The notes under the pieces were generated by a model. It was not told where the DNA came from, ran no database searches, and saw only the letters and a program-made list of their open reading frames with translations. The translations under genes and the position numbers were made by a program. A stretch of DNA of 46,381 nt from a virus. Of the stretch, positions 22,490 to 29,225 are shown in pieces; the first letter of the stretch is position 1, and the number at the start of each line of letters is the position of its first letter. The stretch lies in the IMG/VR virus record IMGVR_UViG_3300023223_000459, positions 1 through 46,381 of that record. One strand, written 5' to 3'.

Positions 22490-23336
22490 ACCAGATTTCA
22501 CAGGAGTGCCAGAATACCTAGTAGAGACTAGTCAGTCGCTCTCTCGCTGGTTTGAGACTCACTGGCAGGGCAAGGACTGGGCAGATCAGGTGTGTAGGCG
22601 CTGGGGCGCCACTAGTTGGGGTCCTGTTAGGCAGTTCATACACGGTGATAAGATGCTAGATGTCAATGTGCTCAGGCGCTGTTCTGAAGATACGGGAATC
22701 ACAGTGGATGACCTGCTCAAGCATGCCGAGGTTGCCACTCTGTTAGATGAGTATGTGGTAGAGCCAAAGATCTTCCGAGGCAGTCGGCCAGCCAAGAACC
22801 CGATTAAGATGGGCTTCGTGGTATCGGCTAGGGCGGCCAAGCATTATATCGAACAGAACTTCACCAAGGGACAACTAGCTCTTCGTCTCATATCCGACTA
22901 TGACTTTTCAGAGGTGGTCTTACCTAGAGAGACTTTTAGAGCACCTACAGGTATCTACCACCAAAAACTAGACAGCAGAGCAGGCCAAGTTCAGTTTCTT
23001 CCAGACAATCTTCTAACTATGGGCCTGCAAATAGAGTTTATTACCATGGGATCCTATGGGGAGATAGTAGCCCACGTCACGAATATGACAGACACTGCTA
23101 TGCACCTAGAGCCAGGATCCCTGCTAGGATGGGTAACTCCTGTGATATACCCAGTGACAGAATTCCACGTATACTTCAAACCCACAGCAAAGGAACTTAG
23201 AGATGAGCGTAAGGAGAGGAAGAGAGCGGCAGAGTCAAAGGGAAGAAAACCAGTCGATAAAGAAGGAACTAGTGGAAGCAGCAATCGAGATAAATACCCT
23301 GAAGCGGATAATCGATTCCCAAACCCGGCAGATTAG
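22476..23336 (+). CDS. Putative HTH regulator fused to a dUTPase-like domain
   Basis: 286 residues. Residues about 15-85 look like a Cro/C1-type helix-turn-helix (DQVCRRWGATSWGPVRQFI, HGD, then LRRCSEDTGITVDDLLKHA). Residues about 145-225 resemble the trimeric dUTPase/dCTP-deaminase beta fold: AGQVQFLPDNLLTMGLQIEF, then YGEIVAHVTN and HLEPGSLLGWVTPV, the place of the family's GEI...N...GdriaQ. The catalytic SGLA-type motif is not evident, so it may bind a nucleotide without cutting it. The tail is charged. Domain calls are by pattern only. Confidence 0.45.
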   Translation: MARFRPDFTGVPEYLVETSQSLSRWFETHWQGKDWADQVCRRWGATSWGPVRQFIHGDKMLDVNVLRRCSEDTGITVDDLLKHAEVATLLDEYVVEPKIFRGSRPAKNPIKMGFVVSARAAKHYIEQNFTKGQLALRLISDYDFSEVVLPRETFRAPTGIYHQKLDSRAGQVQFLPDNLLTMGLQIEFITMGSYGEIVAHVTNMTDTAMHLEPGSLLGWVTPVIYPVTEFHVYFKPTAKELRDERKERKRAAESKGRKPVDKEGTSGSSNRDKYPEADNRFPNPAD

Positions 23337-23589
23337 TTCTCAATTGATTGAGGGCTTCAGCCAGGAGAAGGTCCTAGACGAGGCTCGTAGACTGATAAAC
23401 TCTTGTGAGAGACGAGTAGAAGACAAGAAAGAATGGGTAGAGAGACGAGATCCCTTCACCCAAAGTATGCTGTTTCATGTCAAGACTAAAGAGATGCTGC
23501 AAGATCCAGTATTCTTCTCTAATCTCAAGGACTTCAGGGACCTAGAGATCAAGATCAATAGACTGCTAAAGAAGAAAGAAGAAAACTAG
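23203..23589 (+). CDS. Hypothetical coiled-coil protein
   Basis: 128 residues from ATG 23203, or 105 from GTG 23272, which has AAGGA upstream and leaves a smaller overlap (65 instead of 134 bases) with the previous gene. Long charged helix over most of its length, ending NRLLKKKEEN. No family is recognised. Confidence 0.55.
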   Translation: MSVRRGRERQSQREENQSIKKELVEAAIEINTLKRIIDSQTRQISSQLIEGFSQEKVLDEARRLINSCERRVEDKKEWVERRDPFTQSMLFHVKTKEMLQDPVFFSNLKDFRDLEIKINRLLKKKEEN

Positions 23590-23933
23590 TGGCGTTTGAT
23601 TATGTAAATTTTTCTACTCTCTGCTTTTCTTGCAAGGAACCCATGGGAAATAGGGAGGATGCCTCTGACAAACACGGTAAAAAATCCTGGTTTCAAACAA
23701 AGGGCGGGCCTAACCACTATTCATACATGAACTGGCAAGATCTAAGTAATGGTTCTAGAATTTATTCCTCATGTCCTAAGTGTGCTAAGTGGCACGAGTT
23801 TGAGGTGATCAGAACACCCTACGCAGAGCAAGAACTTCAGAAGGTTGAGGACATACGGCAAAAGGTGATGACTGTCTTAGAACTGACTGATGCCATAGAT
23901 GTGAGATATATTGAAGAGGAAGATGAGAACTAG
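23589..23933 (+). CDS. Hypothetical zinc-binding protein, last gene of the plus arm
   Basis: 114 residues from GTG 23589 (overlapping the preceding TAG). CFSCKEPMGN and CPKCAKWHEF give two CxxC knuckles 43 residues apart; the C-terminal half is helical and acidic. Its TAG overlaps the TAG of the minus-strand gene in a shared CTAG. Function is unknown. Confidence 0.6.
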   Translation: MAFDYVNFSTLCFSCKEPMGNREDASDKHGKKSWFQTKGGPNHYSYMNWQDLSNGSRIYSSCPKCAKWHEFEVIRTPYAEQELQKVEDIRQKVMTVLELTDAIDVRYIEEEDEN

Positions 23934-24679
23934 ACTGAGTAGAGTTTTCCCTTCACCCAGCAAGAATACTTGCCCTTATCCACCACTATCAACTTCAGGT
24001 CTATATAGATGTTCTGGGTTCTAGTATCTAGACCCACTAGTGAGAAGGCCAAGGTCCAATCTCTATAAGCTTTCACCCTATGAGTGTAGTCGATCTGATT
24101 GGCATCTCCTAGCCATCCATTACAGACAGACACGTGGGTTTCTCCTACCGCATTTCCCTCGGCTATAAGCTGTGCTCTGTGGGCATGTCCCACCATTACA
24201 TTATGCTGGTAGTCCTGAAGCGTAGCGGTGGCCACGTGTTTGCCAGATCTGCCAGTGGTGTGCGTGATATTGAGCTTGCCGATCTTAGTGGCCCTTAGGT
24301 AGGGCACCACTTCCCAGCCAGCTTCTGAAAATCCTGTCTCATCATCAAAGGATCTTCTACTCGTCAGCTCAGGCGTGTTCTTCTTTATATATTCTTCGTA
24401 GCGGTCTTCGTGATTACCTAGCGTAATGATCTTACGTTTGGCGCCTAGCTTATCTAGTTGTTTCCTGGCCGTTTCCACGGCCACAAGTTCCTGGTCATAG
24501 GTTAGTCTGTGGGGATCCTTCGTATAACGACTTATCATGTAATTGTCAGCAAAGTCTCCTAGAGATACTAATCCATAGGGTTTGAGATCCTTTGCAACTT
24601 TGAGAACTAGCTTCCAGGCTTTCTTATTTACGTAGGGATGGTGGCAATCGGGTATGATGAGCCAGGTCTGTAGGGCCAC
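23930..24679 (-). CDS. Metallophosphoesterase (3 of 3)
   Basis: 249 residues. DCHHPY (D11, H13), SLGDFADN, LGNHEDRYEEY, THTTG and GHAHRAQ make a full calcineurin-like site, of the phage type that often lies near late genes. The GTG start at 24679 follows directly on the TAA of the holin extension with GGAG seven bases upstream. It is the last gene of the late arm, so it is expressed with lysis genes, unlike the two early relatives. Substrate is unknown. Confidence 0.8.
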   Translation of the reverse strand: MALQTWLIIPDCHHPYVNKKAWKLVLKVAKDLKPYGLVSLGDFADNYMISRYTKDPHRLTYDQELVAVETARKQLDKLGAKRKIITLGNHEDRYEEYIKKNTPELTSRRSFDDETGFSEAGWEVVPYLRATKIGKLNITHTTGRSGKHVATATLQDYQHNVMVGHAHRAQLIAEGNAVGETHVSVCNGWLGDANQIDYTHRVKAYRDWTLAFSLVGLDTRTQNIYIDLKLIVVDKGKYSCWVKGKLYSV

Positions 24680-25092
24680 TTAGAATCTCCAGGTGAACCC
24701 CAAGCCTACCTTCGGCTTTAGAGTCTTCAGTGAAGTGCCGGCGTCTATGGCCAGATTCATACCCTGTGCTATTGGGATATAGAGCTGAGCGCCTAGAGTC
24801 TTACCATCAGTAGTCAGGGCTATGCCTCTTTTGGGGGCACTCCCGCTAGTTACTTTTTTTCGGAGGTTGCCTCCGCTGCTGCAGTCAAAGCACTGGCCTT
24901 GGCCGCAGTAGATTTCCCTAGTGTGCGTGATGCCGTGTAACCCATAGCTGTCAAAGCAGATGCCACAAAGGCCACAATCGTGCCCTCGACAGACTCTAGG
25001 CCAATAGCCCCAGATGCCAGCGCTGCTCCTACTAGGATTGCTACTAGACTTAGCCAAAATTCTGTGGTTTTATACCCTGGTTTTGATTCCAT
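24680..25092 (-). CDS. Holin-like protein with predicted -1 frameshift extension
   Basis: Proposed product of 137 residues: the 80-residue holin-like protein plus 57 residues read in the -1 frame (VTSGSAPKRGIALTTDG ... VGLGFTWRF). The extension has no plausible start codon before an internal Met. The zero frame ends A AAA AAG TAA (heptamer 24859-24853), with GGAGG (24874-24870) exactly 10 bases upstream, as in E. coli dnaX. The extension is beta-like and ends in Phe after alternating hydrophobics, as outer-membrane barrels do. Frameshifting itself is inference. Confidence 0.55.
24850..25092 (-). CDS. Holin-like membrane protein (unshifted product)
   Basis: 80 residues. MESKPGYKTTEFWLSL, then hydrophobic segments at about 12-31 and 37-53 and an Ala/Lys-rich tail ending EKK. 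KPGYKTTEFW is the opening of many small phage membrane proteins annotated as holins. It lies directly after the amidase (28-base gap) with CTAGGAGAG upstream. It would sit in the inner membrane and release the amidase. Its last codons form a slippery site (see the fused product). Confidence 0.65.
   Translation of the reverse strand: MESKPGYKTTEFWLSLVAILVGAALASGAIGLESVEGTIVAFVASALTAMGYTASRTLGKSTAAKASALTAAAEATSEKK
24853..24875 (-). promoter_or_regulatory. Candidate -1 frameshift signal (dnaX-like)
   Basis: Reading the minus strand: CGGAGG-CAA-CCTCCG (24875-24861, a perfect 6-bp hairpin that contains GGAGG), then seven A and G, giving the heptamer A AAA AAG in phase with the holin frame, then TAA. 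In dnaX the elements are AGGGAG, 10 bases, A AAA AAG. Only a weak downstream stem is visible (GTGCC/GGCAT, about 24815-24835). Confidence 0.6.
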
Positions 25093-25120
25093 TTGTCTCT
25101 CCTAGTCCGCTAAGCGGTTC

Positions 25121-25564
25121 TTATTGGGGCCCTCGCAATAGGGCTCTAAAATCCTCTATTCTGAACATTGGGCAGGTCTTAGTTTCATCAAACTGATAGT
25201 GGCCAAAGACTTGCTCTATTGGAATAGTATACTTGGTTCTGAGTCTATTTACAAGGAAAAGTGCTTTACGTAACTGTGCAACAGTAAAGAGGTAATCAGT
25301 GCCAATAAGGCATATCCCCAACGAATCCCTATTGTGGCCCCTGGCATGGGCTCCGATAACGCCTTCGTCTCGTCCCTTTTCCACCACCCCGTCTTGAAGG
25401 TAGGAGTATTCTTGTCCTGATTTGGGCCTTCCATTTGTGATGACATAGTGATATCCTATACCATTCCAGCCTTTCTGTCTATGCCAGGAATCTATCTCAG
25501 CCGCATTACCCCAGCTAGAGTCTGAGCAGTGCAGTATGATCTTAGTAAGGGCTCTTCCATTCAT
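25121..25564 (-). CDS. N-acetylmuramoyl-L-alanine amidase (endolysin, Amidase_2)
   Basis: 147 residues from ATG 25564, close to the 151 of T7 lysozyme. Zinc ligands are His12 (ILHCSDS), His122 (GHYQF) and Cys131 (KTCP); Tyr40 and Lys129 sit where the T7 catalytic Tyr46 and Lys128 are. It cuts the amide bond between muramic acid and the peptide stem of peptidoglycan. It has no signal peptide, so it needs the holin. AGGAG lies 11 bases upstream; ATG 25684 would extend it into the metallopeptidase gene. Confidence 0.85.
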   Translation of the reverse strand: MNGRALTKIILHCSDSSWGNAAEIDSWHRQKGWNGIGYHYVITNGRPKSGQEYSYLQDGVVEKGRDEGVIGAHARGHNRDSLGICLIGTDYLFTVAQLRKALFLVNRLRTKYTIPIEQVFGHYQFDETKTCPMFRIEDFRALLRGPQ

Positions 25565-26183
25565 TGGGTCTGACACTCCTGGTGATGGGCGAGACTTGGT
25601 TAAAGAGGCCATGAAAGCGTGTATTCTTGAGAAGATATCTGTCCAGTCCAATTTGCTCAGCAGCCGCTTCCAATTCAGTCCCATGTAGATAAATTCCCTT
25701 TTTCTTCTTTTCTATCTCTTCGTGTTCTCTGTAGCCTGCCCGATGGATGATGTAGTGGCCAATCTCGTGTGCTAGAGTTGATCCCCAGGTCCACTCATTC
25801 TTTCTCAATGTCACAAATATTACTCCGCCTTCTGGGGCATAACCCACAATCCACCAACCTAGGGGTTCTTCGTCCCGTGGAAAGATATCGATATACTTTG
25901 ACAAAAAGATGAGAGTCATGCCCTGAGTGGTACCTTCTGGCGCACCAAATCTGGTCTCTACCCCAGCAGCTCTTTCATCCACATAGTATGGAGGTGGGCA
26001 ATCCGCTTCATACTGATAGACATAGATGCCTCTAGCTGTGGTGTAACAGTATTTGGCGTTTTGGGCTGCGGTAGTTACGACTACTTCATCTGAGAAGTGT
26101 GGTCTGTGATAGTATTTGTCAATCAGTGGTGAGCAAGTAGCAACTACCAGCAGGGTTAAGAGACCCACTAGTAATTTTTTCAT
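25542..26183 (-). CDS. Exported zinc metallopeptidase (HEIGH), possible lipoprotein
   Basis: 213 residues. The N-terminal MKKLLVGLLTLLVVATC is a signal sequence; Cys17 could be lipidated, although Thr at -1 is unusual in a lipobox. HEIGH at 139-143, preceded by a beta strand (GVIFVTLRKNEW) and followed by YREHEE, gives a typical zincin site. It is placed between adhesin-type genes and the amidase, so it may help lysis or digest an envelope protein. AAGGAG precedes ATG 26183. No family name is assigned. Confidence 0.65.
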   Translation of the reverse strand: MKKLLVGLLTLLVVATCSPLIDKYYHRPHFSDEVVVTTAAQNAKYCYTTARGIYVYQYEADCPPPYYVDERAAGVETRFGAPEGTTQGMTLIFLSKYIDIFPRDEEPLGWWIVGYAPEGGVIFVTLRKNEWTWGSTLAHEIGHYIIHRAGYREHEEIEKKKKGIYLHGTELEAAAEQIGLDRYLLKNTRFHGLFNQVSPITRSVRPNEWKSPY

Positions 26184-26191
26184 GATACTCC

Positions 26192-26542
26192 TTATGCGGC
26201 GGGATCCAGTTTGTTCGTGGCTTCGAGTTTCTTGAGACTTAGTGTGGCAAGTTCGGCATCAATATCGGTGGATTCACCAATAAGTCTGTTCTTCAATACC
26301 CAGGTGTAGGACACACTTTGTAAATCTAGTTCAGTTTTGAGTGCGGTTGCGTCTGCGGTGCTGATGGCCCCGTTGCTCATATACTGGTCTACTGCTATCT
26401 TAATATCACCAGAGGCATTCACTCCCACGTCAAACCAATCCGCCTCACCACTGCCCAAGGCAGTTCTCACCGCGTCATTAGACTTAGTTTGGTCCGCTGC
26501 GGCCACTATGCACAGTAACTCAGAATCAAATGAAGTAGGCAT
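26192..26542 (-). CDS. Hypothetical virion-region protein
   Basis: 116 residues, helical in the C-terminal half (TALKTELDLQSVSYTWVLK ... ELATLSLKKLEATNKLD). Strong GGAG upstream of ATG 26542. It lies between the LamG-like protein and the lysis genes. Function is unknown. Confidence 0.65.
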   Translation of the reverse strand: MPTSFDSELLCIVAAADQTKSNDAVRTALGSGEADWFDVGVNASGDIKIAVDQYMSNGAISTADATALKTELDLQSVSYTWVLKNRLIGESTDIDAELATLSLKKLEATNKLDPAA

Positions 26543-26550
26543 ATATTCTC

Positions 26551-27384
26551 CTAGGTTGGAAAGGTGAATCCGTATCTATCCCCGAGGTAGGACTCTAGAG
26601 CTAATCGTTGACACATAGTAAGGACAGCGTTCATAACAATGACTTCGGCTAGTTGACCGTCAAAGAAATCTACTTCTGTGCTAGTTTTCCAGCAGCCAAA
26701 ATGAAAGCGTTCATTCTCACTCATATCACCAAACCAATGCCCGTCATCTCCACCCGAAGTGGAGGTGTGATTAAATAGAACGCCATCTCTCTCGAAGACA
26801 TAAATAGAGTCATCGGATTGCCACCGGTCAATTTGACGGGTGTTGTCTGCGTGAGGAACTAAGAGTGGTGTTATGCTCTGTTCTGCATCTGAATGGAATG
26901 CCGGATCTTTATGGAACATTTGAATGTCATTGAGGCCATATTTAGATGACCAGAACATGTATGAGAAGGGCCCAGGCGCACCATCTTGAGTAACCGAAAT
27001 CAGAGCGTGATTTTTTGATGGGACATCTTTTGCATGAATTAACCAAATTTCGCCTTGAGTATCTGATGTCCTATAGGGGTTTAGATCTCGCAGAAAATCG
27101 TTTCCCCCATCGAAATCAATGGAAGACTGGCTGTTGAATCTAGTATCTGCTGCTATACGCACAGGTCTTTTGGGGTTGACGGTTTGGATCATGTCCACAC
27201 TGCCTACCTGGTCTACCCAACCACCTATAGGATCTCCATCCCCAGCTACTGTTGTGAGGCCAGAATCCTGGAATACTCCTAGATCTGCTCTCCACCAACC
27301 TACTGTGGCGGCAATTTGATCCGGGGGTAGAGGTCCCATAGCGACTCCCCCAGCAAGTTTGAGCCATTTTCTAGTGTCTGACAT
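26551..27384 (-). CDS. LamG/concanavalin-like adhesin or tail protein
   Basis: 277 residues. After a short N-terminal part comes a jelly-roll pattern: WWRADLGV, GWVDQVGSVDM, a repeated SIDFDGGNDFLR, then DGQLAEVIVMNAVLT and LESYLGDRYGF, the standard ending of LamG-like (concanavalin) domains. Such domains bind glycans or surface proteins in phage tails and fibres. CTAGGAA precedes ATG 27384. Confidence 0.7.
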   Translation of the reverse strand: MSDTRKWLKLAGGVAMGPLPPDQIAATVGWWRADLGVFQDSGLTTVAGDGDPIGGWVDQVGSVDMIQTVNPKRPVRIAADTRFNSQSSIDFDGGNDFLRDLNPYRTSDTQGEIWLIHAKDVPSKNHALISVTQDGAPGPFSYMFWSSKYGLNDIQMFHKDPAFHSDAEQSITPLLVPHADNTRQIDRWQSDDSIYVFERDGVLFNHTSTSGGDDGHWFGDMSENERFHFGCWKTSTEVDFFDGQLAEVIVMNAVLTMCQRLALESYLGDRYGFTFPT

Positions 27385-27392
27385 GCTAATTC

Positions 27393-27800
27393 CTAGCTCG
27401 AGAGTGTGATATCGAGAACTGTGTCACCACCAGCTTGGGCACCCGCAGTAATCTTCAAGAACGCACAACCAGCAATGGCAAACACTTCAGGAGCCGCTAG
27501 GGTGAGACTCTTTGACGCAGCTGCCGTAATGGACAGGTCTGCCCCCATATTGAAAACCGTAGTGTAAATCCCGCTGGGGCTTCCAATCACAAGATCTCCA
27601 CCCAGACCCCTAATCTCTGGTTCATGTGTAGAGGCCTCAAAGCCAAGAATTACCCCGTCAAAATCAGGACCCGTCTCAATACACATGGTTATATAATCTC
27701 TGAAGTCTATAGCTTCGTTGCTCACAGTCCCTGTGTCGGGAATGGTAACTCGAATTTTCTTCTTCAGAGGACTAGTAGCCTCTGAGCTTGTTCTTGCCAT
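27393..27800 (-). CDS. Hypothetical beta-rich virion protein
   Basis: 135 residues from ATG 27800 (GGAGATT upstream), beta-rich and Ala/Gly/Thr-rich (GDLVIGSPSGIYTTVF ... GGDTVLDITLSS). Probably a tail or decoration protein because of its neighbours and composition; no family is recognised. Confidence 0.6.
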   Translation of the reverse strand: MARTSSEATSPLKKKIRVTIPDTGTVSNEAIDFRDYITMCIETGPDFDGVILGFEASTHEPEIRGLGGDLVIGSPSGIYTTVFNMGADLSITAAASKSLTLAAPEVFAIAGCAFLKITAGAQAGGDTVLDITLSS

Positions 27801-27802
27801 AT

Positions 27803-28111
27803 CTAATCTCCTAGAAAATGTAGTGCTAACTGGATGACGAGAGGAATTGTGCAGGCTGCTCCTAAGATCCAAGATTGTTTGTTTTCCACAGCCCGAACTC
27901 GCTCCTCAAGTAACTTGTCGGCATCTGTAATCTCTTTGAGGCCTTCTGCCTGATGAGACTGGTTGTTCTTAAGAACCCCCACATCTAACATGAGAGCGTC
28001 CATCTTGGTATCCAAGGTCTGCACTGCGTCATAAATTCTATCTGCGTGATTCTCGCCCAAAACTTCCTCCTCACTAAGCAGTCTCAGCCTATTAGATGCC
28101 ATATTTTCCAT
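27803..28111 (-). CDS. XhlA-like membrane protein
   Basis: 102 residues. A charged helical part (VQTLDTKMDALMLDVGVLK, EERVRAVENKQ) is followed by one C-terminal hydrophobic segment (SWILGAACTIPLVIQLALHFL), the layout of XhlA haemolysin-type holin partners. It could be a second lysis membrane protein. Starts at 28111 or 28102; the longer reading into the neighbour is rejected. Confidence 0.6.
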   Translation of the reverse strand: MENMASNRLRLLSEEEVLGENHADRIYDAVQTLDTKMDALMLDVGVLKNNQSHQAEGLKEITDADKLLEERVRAVENKQSWILGAACTIPLVIQLALHFLGD

Positions 28112-28121
28112 CTTAGTTCTC

Positions 28122-29225
28122 CTAAATAATGACAATCTCAGCGAAACTAGGACTAAGTGTCCCAGCTGCATAGGTCAAATTTCTAGCCCCTGGATTGAGT
28201 GAAAAGCGAAAATCTTGCCCCCCAGCCACAGCGATTGGCCCAAACCAGATATCCCAAAAGAAATGATTGAATCCCTGATTCATGACAATACGCTCGGCTA
28301 TAGTCACCCCGCTAGCAGCTCTAAGAAACCATTGTGGGGCAGTTCCCAAAGGGCGCCTTAAACCTCCGGAAAACCAGGTGCCGGGTGCGGTTGCGGCTCC
28401 GGCTATAATAGTTCCTGTAGTAGGAGCCGATACAGATGTAAAAGCGTGTCTAGCTTGCAGTTCTACTGTCTCATTCTTGAAAAGTTTAACCGTGCATGAC
28501 ACATTGACCACCATAATATTAGTGCTTGGCGGTAAAATACCGCTTTCATGATAATCCTTTCCTCCACTTACTACAAATTTGAAGCTTCCGCCGGTATCTC
28601 TCACTAAAAATTGGGTATCAACATCCTGTGTTGTTCCAAAAATATCCGCATCACCAATCCCAGTGGGTTCCATAACGAGACGACCTTCAAAACTATAGAT
28701 CCCATTTACTGGGGCCGTATATTTACCGGTAACTGTGTTATAATCAGATACTTGATCAAATGCACCAGTGCTAGTATCATTGTCACACGGAACCACCACA
28801 ATAGTAGCATGGGGAACTAGGGTTATATCATTGAGAAGAATGGCCCTAAAGCTACTATCTTCTGTCAGATCATCTGAAGAAGCTCCAGTTGTCATATCCA
28901 AATAGATATGGGCAATCATCTGGCCACTAGTTATTCCTGCAGGGATTGTCAGATCATCTGCGACCGTGTCCCACATACTGAGAGGGTCGGCGCTCACACT
29001 ATCAAACTGCAACTGAGTCTCTGTGTTTGCCGGAAGAAGTTTGGCTGCAGCATTGAATAACCTAGCATTGGCCTGTGCTCCCTGAACAAGACCTATATCA
29101 TCCAATGTCTCAGCTAGGGCTTCTGCTGCTCTCTTAGCTCTAAAGTCATTCTCAAGACCATGCCGCCAGCCCTGAGCCTTCTTGGTCAGTAGATTCTTTA
29201 TGAATTGTGTCTTATTGATTGGCAC
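28122..29225 (-). CDS. C1q-like head or tail fibre protein
   Basis: 367 residues. The N-terminal 70 residues are helical (virion anchor). Around 165-300, DYNTVTGKYTAPVNGIYSFE followed by long beta strands (NIMVVNVSCTVKLFKNETVELQARH) matches C1q/TNF-like jelly rolls (tGxFtaPvxGxYxF). These trimerise in phage fibres. The C-terminus is beta-rich. It overlaps the preceding large gene by one base. Confidence 0.65.
   Translation of the reverse strand: MPINKTQFIKNLLTKKAQGWRHGLENDFRAKRAAEALAETLDDIGLVQGAQANARLFNAAAKLLPANTETQLQFDSVSADPLSMWDTVADDLTIPAGITSGQMIAHIYLDMTTGASSDDLTEDSSFRAILLNDITLVPHATIVVVPCDNDTSTGAFDQVSDYNTVTGKYTAPVNGIYSFEGRLVMEPTGIGDADIFGTTQDVDTQFLVRDTGGSFKFVVSGGKDYHESGILPPSTNIMVVNVSCTVKLFKNETVELQARHAFTSVSAPTTGTIIAGAATAPGTWFSGGLRRPLGTAPQWFLRAASGVTIAERIVMNQGFNHFFWDIWFGPIAVAGGQDFRFSLNPGARNLTYAAGTLSPSFAEIVII

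Noticed and set aside
24680-25057. Separate gene reading the holin extension from an ATG at 25057
   Set aside because: Its first 68 codons run through the holin coding sequence in another frame and give a Cys-rich nonsense-like peptide; the frameshift reading explains the downstream frame better.
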